64,000 nt of DNA from an uncultured Bacteroides sp. (GCA_947038155.1 CAMQVH010000003.1:124001-188000); one strand, 5' to 3'; shown: positions 55,275 through 64,000, numbered from the stretch's first letter. Notes: generated from the letters alone by a model not told the origin. Program-made: numbers and translations.

Positions 55275-55308
55275 TGCTTCTTTTTTTTACTTTTCCAATC
55301 CTTTGTTA

Positions 55309-55316
55309 TATCTTTG
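55309..55316 (+). promoter_or_regulatory. -7 element for the ftsY-rimO-HU operon
   Basis: TATCTTTG matches TAnnTTTG, 32 bp upstream of ATG 55349. Confidence 0.57.
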
Positions 55317-55348
55317 TAGCATAATGTATTATACAAATAACTGTTGAT

Positions 55349-56308
55349 ATGGGATTTTTTAGTTTTTTTTCAAAGGAAAAGAAGGAAACTTTAGATAAAG
55401 GATTATCTAAAACCAAAGAGAGCGTATTCAGTAAAATCGCTCGTGCCGTAGCTGGTAAGTCGAAAGTAGACGACGAAGTATTGGATAATCTGGAAGAAGT
55501 TTTGATCACATCTGACGTGGGGGTAGAGACAACTTTGAATATTATCAAACGCATCGAAAAACGTGCAGCTGCAGACAAATATGTGAATACTCAGGAGTTG
55601 AATCACATACTGCGTGATGAAATTGCAGCCCTTTTGACCGAAAATAATTCGGATGACGTAGCGGACTTTGATGTACCTATCGAGAAAAAGCCATATGTAA
55701 TCATGGTAGTGGGAGTAAACGGGGTAGGTAAAACAACAACAATCGGGAAATTAGCTTATCAATTCAAGAAAGCAGGCAAATCTGTTTATCTGGGTGCCGC
55801 CGATACATTCCGTGCAGCTGCCGTAGAGCAGTTGATGATCTGGGGTGAACGCGTAGGCGTGCCTGTTGTCAAACAAAAAATGGGTGCGGACCCTGCATCT
55901 GTCGCTTTCGATACACTGAGTTCTGCTGTTGCCAACAATGCGGATGTAGTGATTATCGATACGGCCGGCCGCTTGCACAATAAAGTAGGCTTGATGAATG
56001 AGCTTACCAAGATAAAGAACGTCATGAAGAAGGTAGTACCCAATGCACCGGATGAAGTGCTACTGGTATTGGATGGTTCTACCGGACAGAATGCTTTCGA
56101 GCAGGCCAAGCAGTTTACATTGGCTACGGAAGTGACTGCAATGGCTATCACCAAGTTGGACGGAACCGCCAAAGGCGGAGTAGTGATCGGTATCTCCGAT
56201 CAGTTCAAGATTCCTGTAAAATACATTGGATTGGGTGAAGGCATGGAAGATTTGCAGGTCTTCCGCAAAAATGAATTTGTTGATTCCCTGTTTGGAGAGA
56301 ATGCATGA
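55349..56308 (+). CDS. ftsY: Signal recognition particle receptor FtsY
   Basis: 319 residues. Short charged N-terminus (no long acidic A-domain), N-domain helices (about 15-105), then the GTPase G-domain: GVNGVGKTT at 122-130, LGAADTFRAAAVEQL, IDTAGRLHN, ITKLDGTAKGGVVIG and YIGLGEGMEDLQVF. It receives SRP-ribosome complexes at the inner membrane and hands them to SecYEG. The rimO start codon overlaps its stop (ATGA). Confidence 0.97.
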   Translation: MGFFSFFSKEKKETLDKGLSKTKESVFSKIARAVAGKSKVDDEVLDNLEEVLITSDVGVETTLNIIKRIEKRAAADKYVNTQELNHILRDEIAALLTENNSDDVADFDVPIEKKPYVIMVVGVNGVGKTTTIGKLAYQFKKAGKSVYLGAADTFRAAAVEQLMIWGERVGVPVVKQKMGADPASVAFDTLSSAVANNADVVIIDTAGRLHNKVGLMNELTKIKNVMKKVVPNAPDEVLLVLDGSTGQNAFEQAKQFTLATEVTAMAITKLDGTAKGGVVIGISDQFKIPVKYIGLGEGMEDLQVFRKNEFVDSLFGENA

Positions 56309-57615
56309 AAAGAAAGAGAATAGATATTATAACTTTAGGTTGTTCTAAAAATTTAGTAGACTCGGAGCAGTTGATGCGTCAACTGGAAGAAGCAGGATAC
56401 AGTGTAACTCATGATACAGAAAACCCGGAAGGGGAGATAGCGGTAATCAATACCTGCGGTTTCATCGGTGACGCGAAAGAAGAGTCTATCAATATAATTC
56501 TGGAATTTGCAGAAAGAAAAGAAGAAGGCGACCTGAAGAAACTGTTTGTAATGGGCTGTCTTTCCGAGCGTTATTTGCAAGAACTGGCCATTGAAATACC
56601 ACAGGTAGACAAGTTCTACGGTAAATTCAACTGGAAAGAACTCTTGCAGGACTTGGGAAAAACGTACCATGAGGAATTGTATATTGAGCGTACTTTGACC
56701 ACTCCCAAGCATTATGCTTATCTGAAGATTTCAGAAGGATGTGACCGCAAGTGCTCTTATTGTGCTATTCCCATTATTACAGGACGCCATATATCCAAGC
56801 CGATGGAAGAAATACTGGATGAAGTCCGGTATCTGGTATTGCAAGGGGTAAAGGAGTTCCAGGTGATCGCTCAGGAATTGACGTATTACGGAGTCGATCT
56901 GTATAAAAAGCAAATGCTGCCCGAATTGATCGAACGTATCTCGGAAATTCCGGGTGTAGAGTGGATCCGTCTGCATTATGCGTATCCGGCACATTTTCCA
57001 ACGGATTTATTTCGTGTGATGCGGGAACGCGATAACGTCTGCAAATATATGGATATTGCCTTGCAGCATATCAGTGACAACATGTTGAAACTGATGCGTC
57101 GGCAGGTAAGCAAAGAAGATACGTACAAGTTGATCGAACAGTTCCGTAAAGAAGTACCGGGCATCCATCTGCGCACTACGCTGATGGTAGGACATCCTGG
57201 AGAAACGGAAGAAGACTTTGAAGAGTTGAAAGAATTTGTACGCAAGGCGCGTTTCGACAGGATGGGAGCTTTCGCTTATTCTGAAGAAGAGGGAACTTAT
57301 GCTGCCCAACAATATGAAGACTCTATACCACAGGAGGTTAAACAAGCCCGACTGGACGAACTAATGGACATCCAGCAAGGCATTTCAGCAGAATTGAGCG
57401 CTGCAAAAATTGGTCAGCAGATGAAAGTCATCATCGACCGGATCGAGGGAGATTATTATATCGGACGTACGGAATTTGATTCACCGGAGGTAGACCCGGA
57501 AGTATTGATCAGCGTTTCCGGAGAAGAACTTGAAATCGGACAATTCTATCAGGCAGAAGTAACCGATGCGGACGATTTTGATTTATATGCAAAGATATTA
57601 AACAAGTATGAATAA
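56305..57615 (+). CDS. rimO: Ribosomal protein S12 methylthiotransferase RimO
   Basis: 436 residues. Three domains: UPF0004 (cluster-binding Cys13, Cys51 and Cys85; TLGCSKNLVDSE, NTCGFIGDAKEES), radical SAM with the CxxxCxxC cluster Cys146/150/153 (SEGCDRKCSYCAIP), and a C-terminal TRAM domain (about 372-436). It adds a methylthio group to Asp of S12. RimO rather than MiaB is indicated by the CSKNLVDSE N-terminal pattern and the GYSVTHDTENPE stretch. It overlaps ftsY by 4 bp and the next HU gene by 8 bp. Confidence 0.95.
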   Translation: MKRKRIDIITLGCSKNLVDSEQLMRQLEEAGYSVTHDTENPEGEIAVINTCGFIGDAKEESINIILEFAERKEEGDLKKLFVMGCLSERYLQELAIEIPQVDKFYGKFNWKELLQDLGKTYHEELYIERTLTTPKHYAYLKISEGCDRKCSYCAIPIITGRHISKPMEEILDEVRYLVLQGVKEFQVIAQELTYYGVDLYKKQMLPELIERISEIPGVEWIRLHYAYPAHFPTDLFRVMRERDNVCKYMDIALQHISDNMLKLMRRQVSKEDTYKLIEQFRKEVPGIHLRTTLMVGHPGETEEDFEELKEFVRKARFDRMGAFAYSEEEGTYAAQQYEDSIPQEVKQARLDELMDIQQGISAELSAAKIGQQMKVIIDRIEGDYYIGRTEFDSPEVDPEVLISVSGEELEIGQFYQAEVTDADDFDLYAKILNKYE

Positions 57616-57880
57616 TAAGGAATTTACATCGGAACTGGCAGACAGACTGGGATATACTATCAAAGACACTTCTGAACTGATAAGTTCTTTATTGTCTGAC
57701 ATGACACAGGAACTGGAAGACGGGAATGCGATTGCAATACAGGGCTTCGGTTCTTTTGAAGTGAAGAAAAAAGCGGAGCGCATTTCGATCAATCCGTCCA
57801 CGAAGCAGCGTATGCTGGTTCCTCCTAAATTGGTATTGACGTACAGACCCAGCAATACACTGAAAGACAAGTTTAAATAA
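57608..57880 (+). CDS. HU-family DNA-binding protein
   Basis: 90 residues: NNKEFTSELADRLGYTIKDT (helices of the dimer base), GFGSFEVKKKAERISINPST (DNA-binding arm region) and LTYRPSNTLKDKFK end. A nucleoid-bending protein. Its start overlaps the rimO stop by 8 bp. Only 15 bp separate it from a second, much larger HU-type gene, so the two may form a mixed dimer. Confidence 0.92.
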   Translation: MNNKEFTSELADRLGYTIKDTSELISSLLSDMTQELEDGNAIAIQGFGSFEVKKKAERISINPSTKQRMLVPPKLVLTYRPSNTLKDKFK

Positions 57881-57895
57881 TATATATTTCCCATT

Positions 57896-59359
57896 ATGAA
57901 TGAAAGACTGACAATTCAAGACCTTATCGACTTATTGGCGGCTAAACATAGCATGACCAAGAAGGATGCCGAAGCATTCGTCAAAGAGTTTTTTCTCTTG
58001 ATAGAACAAGCCCTGGAGAATGAGAAGACTGTGAAAATCAAAGGATTGGGGACTTTCAAACTTGTGGATGTGGATAGCCGGGAAAGCGTTAATGTCAACA
58101 CAGGGGAACGTTTTCAGATAAAAGGCCATACCAAAGTATCGTTTACTCCGGACACCAATCTGAGAGATACGATAAATAAGCCTTTTGCACACTTTGAAAC
58201 GGTAGTATTAAATGAAGGTACGGTATTGGAAGATACCCCGATGGAAGAATCCGATGAGGAGGAAGGTGCGGTTTCTAATACTGAAACTGAAATAATCGAT
58301 TCCGAAATAGCAGGAAATGAAAATACTGGTGAAGATATTCAGGAAGAAATACAACCGGAAGAACCTGTAATCGAAGAGCAGCCGACTGCTGAAGAAGTAG
58401 CTGTGGCTGAAGTTCCTGAGACTGACGCGGATGAAACCGGTCAAACTGAAACGGAAACGGAACCAGTTGCAACAGAAGAACCTGAAGTTGAAGAATTGTC
58501 GGAAGTGGAAACTGAACCGAAACCGGAATCAGTATCTGAGGAAGCCCCAGAAGAAGAGCCTGTAGAGGAATCTTCGGAAGCTGTTTTGGAACCTGACTTC
58601 AGTCCGGCGACAGAGGAACCTATTGAGGAGCAATCGGAAGAAACAATTATAGAAGAGCAGAAACCGGAGACTGAAACAGCGGAGGCAGAAGAAGAGGAAA
58701 CGGTTATTGCAGAAAAAGCGGAAGTTACCGCAGAGCAAATTATAGCCCAGGAGCTTTATAAAGCAAATATGGAGCCTGTAACTCCCAAAATGCAACCGGA
58801 AATAGAACAACCGAAAGCTACCTATACTGATAAAGACAGTAATAAAAAGGAAAAATCAGCTATTCCTTATTTAATAGCAACTATTATTATAGTCTTACTA
58901 CTGTGTGGAGGAGCTATCCTGTTTATTTATTATCCGGATTTGTTCTCATCTTCGTCTGATAAGAATGTGGTTGATATGCCGGAGGTTACTCAACCTGTGC
59001 AGCCGGAAGCGCAACTTTCAGATACAATTGCACACAAGGATACTGTGGTGGAAGCAGTCCAACCGCAACCTGTTGTCAAGAAGGAACCGGCAGCGGAACC
59101 TGTCAAAGCAGAAAGTAAACCTGCCCAACAACAGCCAGCCGCTTCGGCATATTCGGATTCCGCATCCTACAAGATAACCGGTACCAAAACAAAATACACA
59201 ATTAAAGAAGGAGAGACTTTAACGAAAGTTTCATTACGCTTTTACGGTACAAAAGCCATGTGGCCATACATCGTAAAACATAACCCGAAAGTAATCAAGA
59301 ACCCCGATAACGTACCATACGGTACGACAATCGAGATACCGGAACTTACAAAAGAATAA
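57896..59359 (+). CDS. HU-domain / membrane-helix / LysM fusion protein
   Basis: 487 residues. HU-type DNA-binding domain (1-90: LIDLLAAKHSMTKKDAEAFV, IKGLGTFKLVDVDSRESVNV, GERFQIKGHTKVSFTPD), then an extremely acidic Glu/Pro/Thr linker (about 105-300), one membrane helix near 323-346 (IPYLIATIIIVLLLCGGAIL), a Pro/Gln/Lys-rich segment and a C-terminal LysM (434-485: YTIKEGETLTKVSLRFYG, YIVKHNPKVIKNPDNVPYG, TIEIPEL). With the N-terminus in the cytoplasm and the LysM in the periplasm it could tie the nucleoid to peptidoglycan; this is inference from layout. It could instead be a scaffold or a DNA-independent structural protein. Last gene of the ftsY-rimO-HU group. Confidence 0.85.
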   Translation: MNERLTIQDLIDLLAAKHSMTKKDAEAFVKEFFLLIEQALENEKTVKIKGLGTFKLVDVDSRESVNVNTGERFQIKGHTKVSFTPDTNLRDTINKPFAHFETVVLNEGTVLEDTPMEESDEEEGAVSNTETEIIDSEIAGNENTGEDIQEEIQPEEPVIEEQPTAEEVAVAEVPETDADETGQTETETEPVATEEPEVEELSEVETEPKPESVSEEAPEEEPVEESSEAVLEPDFSPATEEPIEEQSEETIIEEQKPETETAEAEEEETVIAEKAEVTAEQIIAQELYKANMEPVTPKMQPEIEQPKATYTDKDSNKKEKSAIPYLIATIIIVLLLCGGAILFIYYPDLFSSSSDKNVVDMPEVTQPVQPEAQLSDTIAHKDTVVEAVQPQPVVKKEPAAEPVKAESKPAQQQPAASAYSDSASYKITGTKTKYTIKEGETLTKVSLRFYGTKAMWPYIVKHNPKVIKNPDNVPYGTTIEIPELTKE

Positions 59360-59373
59360 AAACAAAAAACACC

Positions 59374-59415
59374 CATTCACCCGGCTCATACAGCAATGTA
59401 TAGCCGGGTGAAATG
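59374..59415 (+). terminator. Hairpin after the HU-LysM gene, possible terminator
   Basis: CATTCACCCGGCT (59374-59386) pairs with AGCCGGGTGAAATG (59402-59415) with one bulged A; loop 15. GC-rich stem but no T-run. Confidence 0.55.
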
Positions 59416-59486
59416 TTACGTAAGTACAAAAGCGTATGAAAGTACCTTAATCTAAAGATTTCGCATTGTTTTTTAATAAAAATTAG

Positions 59487-59517
59487 TTGCAATCGTTAAT
59501 TATATGGCGTACTTTTG
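59487..59517 (+). promoter_or_regulatory. Promoter of the moxR/bat operon
   Basis: TTG (59487-59489), 20 nt, then TACTTTTG (59510-59517), a good match to the Bacteroides -33/-7 pattern. Transcription start near 59524 gives a leader of about 75 nt to ATG 59598. Confidence 0.68.
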
Positions 59518-59597
59518 GGAGCGAATTTAGAAGCCTTACACACTGGTAAGTCTTACACCTTATTAATGAGAATTAAATAATAAAATATTAAGTATTT

Positions 59598-60593
59598 ATG
59601 GCTGAATCAATTGATATCCGCGAACTGAATGAGCGGATTGAAAGACAAAGTGCTTTCGTTACCAATCTTACGACAGGTATGGACCAAATCATCGTTGGTC
59701 AGAAACATTTGGTTGAATCACTGCTTATCGGATTGCTTTCCGACGGACATGTTCTTTTAGAAGGTGTACCCGGTCTGGCAAAAACTTTGGCTATCAAAAC
59801 ACTCGCTTCCCTGATCGATGCGAAATATAGCCGTATTCAGTTCACTCCTGACTTATTGCCGGCCGATGTTATTGGTACCATGGTTTACAGTCAGAAAGAT
59901 GAATCTTTCAAAGTACAAAGAGGACCTATCTTTGCCAACTTCGTATTGGCGGATGAAATAAACCGTGCTCCGGCCAAAGTACAGAGTGCCTTGCTGGAAG
60001 CCATGCAGGAACGTCAGGTTACTATCGGTAAGGAAACATTCATGTTGCCGGAACCTTTCTTAGTATTGGCTACTCAGAACCCGATTGAACAAGAAGGTAC
60101 TTACCCGCTTCCTGAAGCACAGGTAGACCGTTTCATGCTAAAAGTAGTGATTGACTATCCGAAGCTGGAAGAAGAAAAACTGATTATCCGTCAGAATATC
60201 AATGGCGAGAAGTTCAATGTGAAACCTATCCTGAAAGCGGAAGAAATTATCGAAGCCCGCAAGGTGGTTCGCCAGGTTTATCTGGATGAGAAAATAGAAC
60301 GTTATATTGTAGATATTGTATTTGCTACTCGTTTCCCCGAGAAATACGAACTCAAAGAACTGAAAGACATGATCGGATTTGGTGGTTCACCTCGTGCTTC
60401 TATCAATCTGGCACTGGCTGCCCGCACATACGCTTTCATCAAACGCCGCGGCTATGTAATCCCGGAAGATGTACGTGCTGTTGCGCATGATGTTCTTCGT
60501 CACCGTATCGGACTGACATACGAGGCGGAAGCCAACAACATGACTTCGGACGAAATCATCAGCAAGATTCTGAACAAGGTTGAAGTGCCCTAA
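59598..60593 (+). CDS. MoxR-family AAA+ ATPase
   Basis: 331 residues. Walker A GVPGLAKT (56-63), Walker B and MoxR signature LADEINRAPAKVQSALLEAM, sensor ATQNPIEQEGTYPLPEAQVD (about 153-172). MoxR proteins act as chaperones that help assemble metal or von Willebrand A complexes; here it heads the genes for a DUF58 protein and Bat vWA proteins, its usual partners in the Bacteroides aerotolerance operon. Confidence 0.95.
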   Translation: MAESIDIRELNERIERQSAFVTNLTTGMDQIIVGQKHLVESLLIGLLSDGHVLLEGVPGLAKTLAIKTLASLIDAKYSRIQFTPDLLPADVIGTMVYSQKDESFKVQRGPIFANFVLADEINRAPAKVQSALLEAMQERQVTIGKETFMLPEPFLVLATQNPIEQEGTYPLPEAQVDRFMLKVVIDYPKLEEEKLIIRQNINGEKFNVKPILKAEEIIEARKVVRQVYLDEKIERYIVDIVFATRFPEKYELKELKDMIGFGGSPRASINLALAARTYAFIKRRGYVIPEDVRAVAHDVLRHRIGLTYEAEANNMTSDEIISKILNKVEVP

Positions 60594-60621
60594 TCTGCTA
60601 TCATATTGCAATGCAGTAAAA

Positions 60622-60675
60622 GGTAGTCAAGTGTATTTTACTTAACTACCTGACTACTTACTACTTTAACTACTG
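60622..60675 (+). repeat. Hairpin and ACTACT/ACTACC repeats between moxR and the DUF58 gene
   Basis: GGTAGTCAAGT (60622-60632) pairs with ACTTAACTACC (60640-60650) with one mismatch. ACTAC then recurs at about 60645, 60653, 60660 and 60669. The run ends 6 bp before ATG 60681, so it covers the ribosome-binding region of the DUF58 gene. Confidence 0.65.
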
Positions 60676-60680
60676 TATAA

Positions 60681-61550
60681 ATGGAAACAAGTGAAATATT
60701 AAAAAAGGTTCGTCAGATTGAAATCAAGACACGAGGACTGTCTAACAATATCTTTGCAGGCCAATACCATTCGGCTTTCAAAGGTAGAGGTATGTCATTC
60801 TCGGAAGTCCGTGAGTATCAGTTCGGCGACGATATACGCGACATCGACTGGAATGTGACGGCACGATTCAACAAACCTTATGTGAAGGTGTTTGAAGAAG
60901 AGCGCGAACTGACAGTGATGTTGATGGTCGATGTTTCCGGAAGTTTGGAATTTGGTACGGTTAAACAACTGAAGAAGGATATGGTAACGGAAATTGCAGC
61001 TACTCTTGCATTTTCCGCTATACAAAACAACGATAAAATTGGTGTGATCTTCTTTTCAGACCGGATAGAAAAGTTTATTCCTCCTAAGAAGGGACGTAAA
61101 CACATTCTATATATTATCCGCGAATTGATTGACTTCCAGTCGGAAAGCCGTCGTACAAATATTCGTCTCGCATTGGAGTATCTGACCAATGTAATGAAAA
61201 GACGTTGTACAGCGTTTATTCTATCTGACTTCATCGATCAGGATAACTTTAAGAACGCTCTGACTATTGCCAACCGAAAGCATGACGTAGTGGCATTACA
61301 GGTTTACGATAGGAGAGTGAGTGATCTTCCTCCGGTAGGACTGATGCGAATAAAAGATGCGGAAACCGGGCATGAACAATGGATCGATACTTCTTCCAAA
61401 GCTGTACGCCGGGCACACCGTGACTGGTGGATAAACAAACAGACCGAACTGAACGACACATTTACCAAAAGTAATGTTGACTCCGTATCTGTGAGAACCG
61501 ACCAGGATTACGTAAAGGCATTGTTGAATTTATTTGCCAAACGAAATTAA
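60681..61550 (+). CDS. DUF58 domain protein of the bat operon
   Basis: 289 residues. GMSFSEVREYQFGDDIRDID then WNVTARFNKPYVKVFEEERE is the DUF58 core; a vWA-like fold follows with MIDAS residues DVSGSLEFG and later FILSDFID. Expected to work with MoxR and the BatA/B proteins at the membrane. Its stop TAA shares one base with the ATG of the next gene. Confidence 0.93.
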   Translation: METSEILKKVRQIEIKTRGLSNNIFAGQYHSAFKGRGMSFSEVREYQFGDDIRDIDWNVTARFNKPYVKVFEEERELTVMLMVDVSGSLEFGTVKQLKKDMVTEIAATLAFSAIQNNDKIGVIFFSDRIEKFIPPKKGRKHILYIIRELIDFQSESRRTNIRLALEYLTNVMKRRCTAFILSDFIDQDNFKNALTIANRKHDVVALQVYDRRVSDLPPVGLMRIKDAETGHEQWIDTSSKAVRRAHRDWWINKQTELNDTFTKSNVDSVSVRTDQDYVKALLNLFAKRN

Positions 61551-62638
61551 TGGAATCAAAGATGAATAGAAATATTATTCTGATAGCATTGTTATGTCTG
61601 CTTTCTATGGGTAGAGCTGTGGCACAGTCTGTTACAGTGGAAGCCAAGATAGATTCGTTGCAGATACTAATTGGCGAACAGGCGAAAGTACAATTACAAG
61701 TAGCGATGGACGCCAAACAACGTGCTGTCTTTCCTGCTTATACCGATACGCTGGTGCGCGGGGTAGAAATTATAGAAACCGTCAAACCGGATACACAATT
61801 TCTGAATGATCGCCAACGAATGCTGATTACTCAGGAATACATCGTTACCTCGTTTGACTCAGCTCTCTATTATCTTCCGCCAATGCCCGTCACAGTGGAT
61901 GGCAAAGAATATAGATCGAAAGCTCTGGCATTGAAAGTATATTCGATGCCAGTTGACACATTGCATCCGGACCAGTTCTTCGGACAGAAAACGGTGATGA
62001 AAGCGCCTTTCGCATGGGAAGATTGGTATGGACTGATCGGTTGCTCATTCCTTGCATTGCCTTTACTCGGCTTATTGATCTATCTGATCATTCGTATACG
62101 TGATAACAAACCGATTATCCGCAAGATAAAAGTAGAACCTAAGTTGCCGCCACATCAGGCTGCTATGAAGGAGATCGAACGTATCAAGAATGAGAAAGTA
62201 TGGCAGAAAGGACAGCCGAAGGCATATTATACGGAATTGACAGATACTCTTCGTACTTATATTAAAGATCGTTTCGGATTCAATGCACTAGAGATGACTT
62301 CTTCTGAAATTATCGATAAGTTATTGGAAATGAATGACAAAGAGGCAATATCAGATTTGAAGGAACTCTTCCAGACAGCTGATTTAGTAAAATTTGCCAA
62401 GCATGATCCGCAAATGAATGAAAATGATGCGAATTTGATTAATGCAATCGACTTTATCAACGAAACAAAGCAACCGGAAGAGGAGAATCAGAAACCGCAA
62501 CCAACGGAAATCACAATTATCGAGAAACGTTCTCTGCGTACCAAAATATTATTAATCTGCGGTATTGTATTCTTGTCAGCAGCATTAATAGGTACTTTTG
62601 TATATATAGGTATGCAGCTTTATGATCTCTTTGCATAA
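61550..62638 (+). CDS. BatD-like membrane protein of the bat operon (DUF4381-like)
   Basis: 362 residues. Signal peptide (about 1-26, ending RAVAQS), periplasmic beta-rich domain (about 27-145; ILIGEQAKVQLQVAMDAKQR), membrane helix near 165-185 (YGLIGCSFLALPLLGLLIYL), a cytoplasmic helical domain with AYYTELTDTLRTYIKDRFGF and EMTSSEIIDKLLEMND (the DUF4381-type pattern), and a last membrane helix (ILLICGIVFLSAALIGTFVY). The start ATG overlaps the preceding stop; ATG at 61562 is an alternative. The gene lies between DUF58 and batA, as in the Bacteroides fragilis aerotolerance operon. Confidence 0.83.
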   Translation: MESKMNRNIILIALLCLLSMGRAVAQSVTVEAKIDSLQILIGEQAKVQLQVAMDAKQRAVFPAYTDTLVRGVEIIETVKPDTQFLNDRQRMLITQEYIVTSFDSALYYLPPMPVTVDGKEYRSKALALKVYSMPVDTLHPDQFFGQKTVMKAPFAWEDWYGLIGCSFLALPLLGLLIYLIIRIRDNKPIIRKIKVEPKLPPHQAAMKEIERIKNEKVWQKGQPKAYYTELTDTLRTYIKDRFGFNALEMTSSEIIDKLLEMNDKEAISDLKELFQTADLVKFAKHDPQMNENDANLINAIDFINETKQPEEENQKPQPTEITIIEKRSLRTKILLICGIVFLSAALIGTFVYIGMQLYDLFA

Positions 62639-62682
62639 TGTGGTGTGAATACTAAATAGTAAACTGTTAAATCGAAAATAAA

Positions 62683-63666
62683 ATGGTTTTTGCCAATATT
62701 GAATATCTGTTTTTGCTATTATTGCTTATACCTTATATTGTATGGTATATCTTGAAGCGAAAGAAAACTGAAGCTACCCTTCAGATTTCGGATGCACGGG
62801 TATATGCGCATACTCCTAAAAGTTATAAGAATTATTTGCTACATGCTCCATTTATACTGCGCGTCATTGCATTGGCTTTGATTATTGTGGTATTAGCGCG
62901 TCCGCAAAGCACTAATAAGTGGCAAAACAGCGAAATAGAGGGAATTGATATTATGCTGGCTATCGACGTGTCTACCAGTATGCTGGCGGAAGACTTGAAG
63001 CCAAACAGACTGGAAGCAGCCAAAGATGTAGCTGCCGAATTTATTAACGGACGCCCGAATGATAATATTGGTATCACTCTGTTTGCCGGAGAAACATTCA
63101 CTCAATGCCCGCTGACTGTGGACCATGCCGTATTGCTGGATATGATTCATAATATCAAATGTGGTCTTATTGAAGATGGTACAGCTGTTGGTATGGGAGT
63201 TGCAAATGCTGTAACTCGCCTGAAAGACAGTAAAGCGAAATCAAAAGTTATCATCTTATTGACGGATGGTACCAATAATAAAGGAGATATTTCGCCATTG
63301 ACAGCCGCTGAGATTGCCAAAAGTTTCGGTATCCGTGTGTATACTATCGGAGTGGGTACGAATGGAATGGCTCCATATCCTTATCCAGTCGGCAATACAG
63401 TACAGTATATCAATATGCCGGTGGAAATCGATGAGAAAACACTGACTCAGATTGCCGGTACTACCGATGGTAACTATTTCAGAGCTACGAGCAACTCGAA
63501 ACTGAAAGAGGTATATGAAGAAATTGACAAGCTGGAGAAAACAAAATTGAACGTAAAAGAGTATAGCAAACGGGAAGAAGACTATCGCTGGTTTGCACTG
63601 GCTGCTTTCCTTTGCGTACTACTGGAAGTTTTATTGCGTAATTCAATACTCAAGAAAATTCCGTAG
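62683..63666 (+). CDS. batA: BatA, von Willebrand A protein of the aerotolerance operon
   Basis: 327 residues. Two N-terminal membrane helices (about 7-22 and 55-75), a vWA domain (about 90-290) with a complete MIDAS (DVSTSM, ILLTDGTNN) and a C-terminal helix (WFALAAFLCVLLEVLLR). Anchored in the inner membrane with the vWA domain in the periplasm. The following batB gene starts 44 bp later. Confidence 0.93.
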   Translation: MVFANIEYLFLLLLLIPYIVWYILKRKKTEATLQISDARVYAHTPKSYKNYLLHAPFILRVIALALIIVVLARPQSTNKWQNSEIEGIDIMLAIDVSTSMLAEDLKPNRLEAAKDVAAEFINGRPNDNIGITLFAGETFTQCPLTVDHAVLLDMIHNIKCGLIEDGTAVGMGVANAVTRLKDSKAKSKVIILLTDGTNNKGDISPLTAAEIAKSFGIRVYTIGVGTNGMAPYPYPVGNTVQYINMPVEIDEKTLTQIAGTTDGNYFRATSNSKLKEVYEEIDKLEKTKLNVKEYSKREEDYRWFALAAFLCVLLEVLLRNSILKKIP

Positions 63667-63710
63667 GAATGTTTCGTCAATCGTGATTTGTAACGTAAAA
63701 TAGGAAGAAG

Positions 63711-64000
63711 ATGTTTCGATTTGAAGAACCTGCATATTTATATTTATTGCTGCTACTACCGTTTTTAGCAGCTTTCTACTTGTATTCCAATTACAGGAGA
63801 CGGAGAAATATCCAACGTTTTGGAGATCCGGAATTGTTAGCGCAATTAATGCCGGATGTATCTAAATATCGACCGGATGTGAAATTCTGGCTCATCTTTG
63901 CCGCTATCGGCTTATTCTCAGTATTGCTGGCTCGCCCGCAATTCGGTTCCAAGCAGGAAACGGTGAAACGTAAAGGAGTGGAAGTGATTATAGCTCTGGA
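63711..64000 (+). CDS. batB: BatB-like vWA protein, 5' part, cut by window edge
   Basis: The visible 96 codons begin MFRFEEPAYLYLLLLLPFLA, then NIQRFGDPELLAQLMPDVSK, and a second helix (FWLIFAAIGLFSVLLARPQF) followed by the start of a vWA strand (RKGVEVIIAL). The order of helices is the same as in BatA upstream. The rest lies outside the window. Confidence 0.88.
   Translation, partial: MFRFEEPAYLYLLLLLPFLAAFYLYSNYRRRRNIQRFGDPELLAQLMPDVSKYRPDVKFWLIFAAIGLFSVLLARPQFGSKQETVKRKGVEVIIAL

Overview
The window looks like chromosomal DNA of a gut Bacteroides (Bacteroidota). The signs are many copies of the Bacteroides -7 promoter word TAnnTTTG, hybrid two-component regulators, ECF sigma/FecR/TonB-receptor signalling, the L28-L33-DUF4295 ribosomal trio, DUF2723, TamB, and the Bacteroides 'bat' (aerotolerance) operon. 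Species cannot be fixed from the sequence alone. No rRNA, CRISPR array, prophage or intact insertion sequence was seen.

Layout. 1-6.3 kb: end of a hybrid sensor/AraC regulator, then a PL1-type pectate lyase and a large beta-helix protein, so the right edge of a pectin-related locus. 6.4-13.4 kb: an ECF sigma factor with a very small FecR-like partner, an MFS transporter, a split ThrE-type exporter with a third membrane protein, an SDR oxidoreductase, a DUF4846 protein and a HAD phosphatase. 13.6-22.7 kb: a membrane-bound TPR/HTH regulator, a DUF2723 (GT117-like) membrane protein, a small DUF3098 protein, and a complete sigma/FecR/TonB-receptor set without a SusD partner. 23.0-28.8 kb: a tight five-gene operon joining a NapH-NapG-like polyferredoxin, a Tat-exported Fe-S aldo/keto reductase lipoprotein, a DUF1893 protein, a TonB receptor and an ECF-S-like membrane protein. 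28.9-37.8 kb: a complete hybrid two-component regulator beside a TolC/HlyD/two-ABC-2-permease export operon that has no ATPase gene. 38.5-42.5 kb: tRNA-Gly(CCC), proS and an OmpR/HK pair. 42.6-47.0 kb: ABC permease, ATPase and NEW3 protein on one strand, two PepSY-like genes on the other. 47-59.4 kb: tamB, tsaD, cinA, rpmB-rpmG-DUF4295, ftsY-rimO-HU and an HU-TM-LysM fusion. 59.6-64 kb: moxR, DUF58, BatD-like, batA and the start of batB.

The observations most worth a second look are: (1) four intergenic arrays, each made of exactly four palindromic units with an exact 22-nt period but a different core sequence at each locus; (2) the 23-28.8 kb operon, which reads as a quinol-linked periplasmic reductase joined to an outer-membrane/inner-membrane uptake route; (3) the HU-TM-LysM protein, whose layout suggests a link between nucleoid and cell wall; and (4) an 83-residue stand-alone FecR N-domain beside an ECF sigma gene.

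All functional calls come from reading motifs and gene order by eye. No database search or structure prediction was run.
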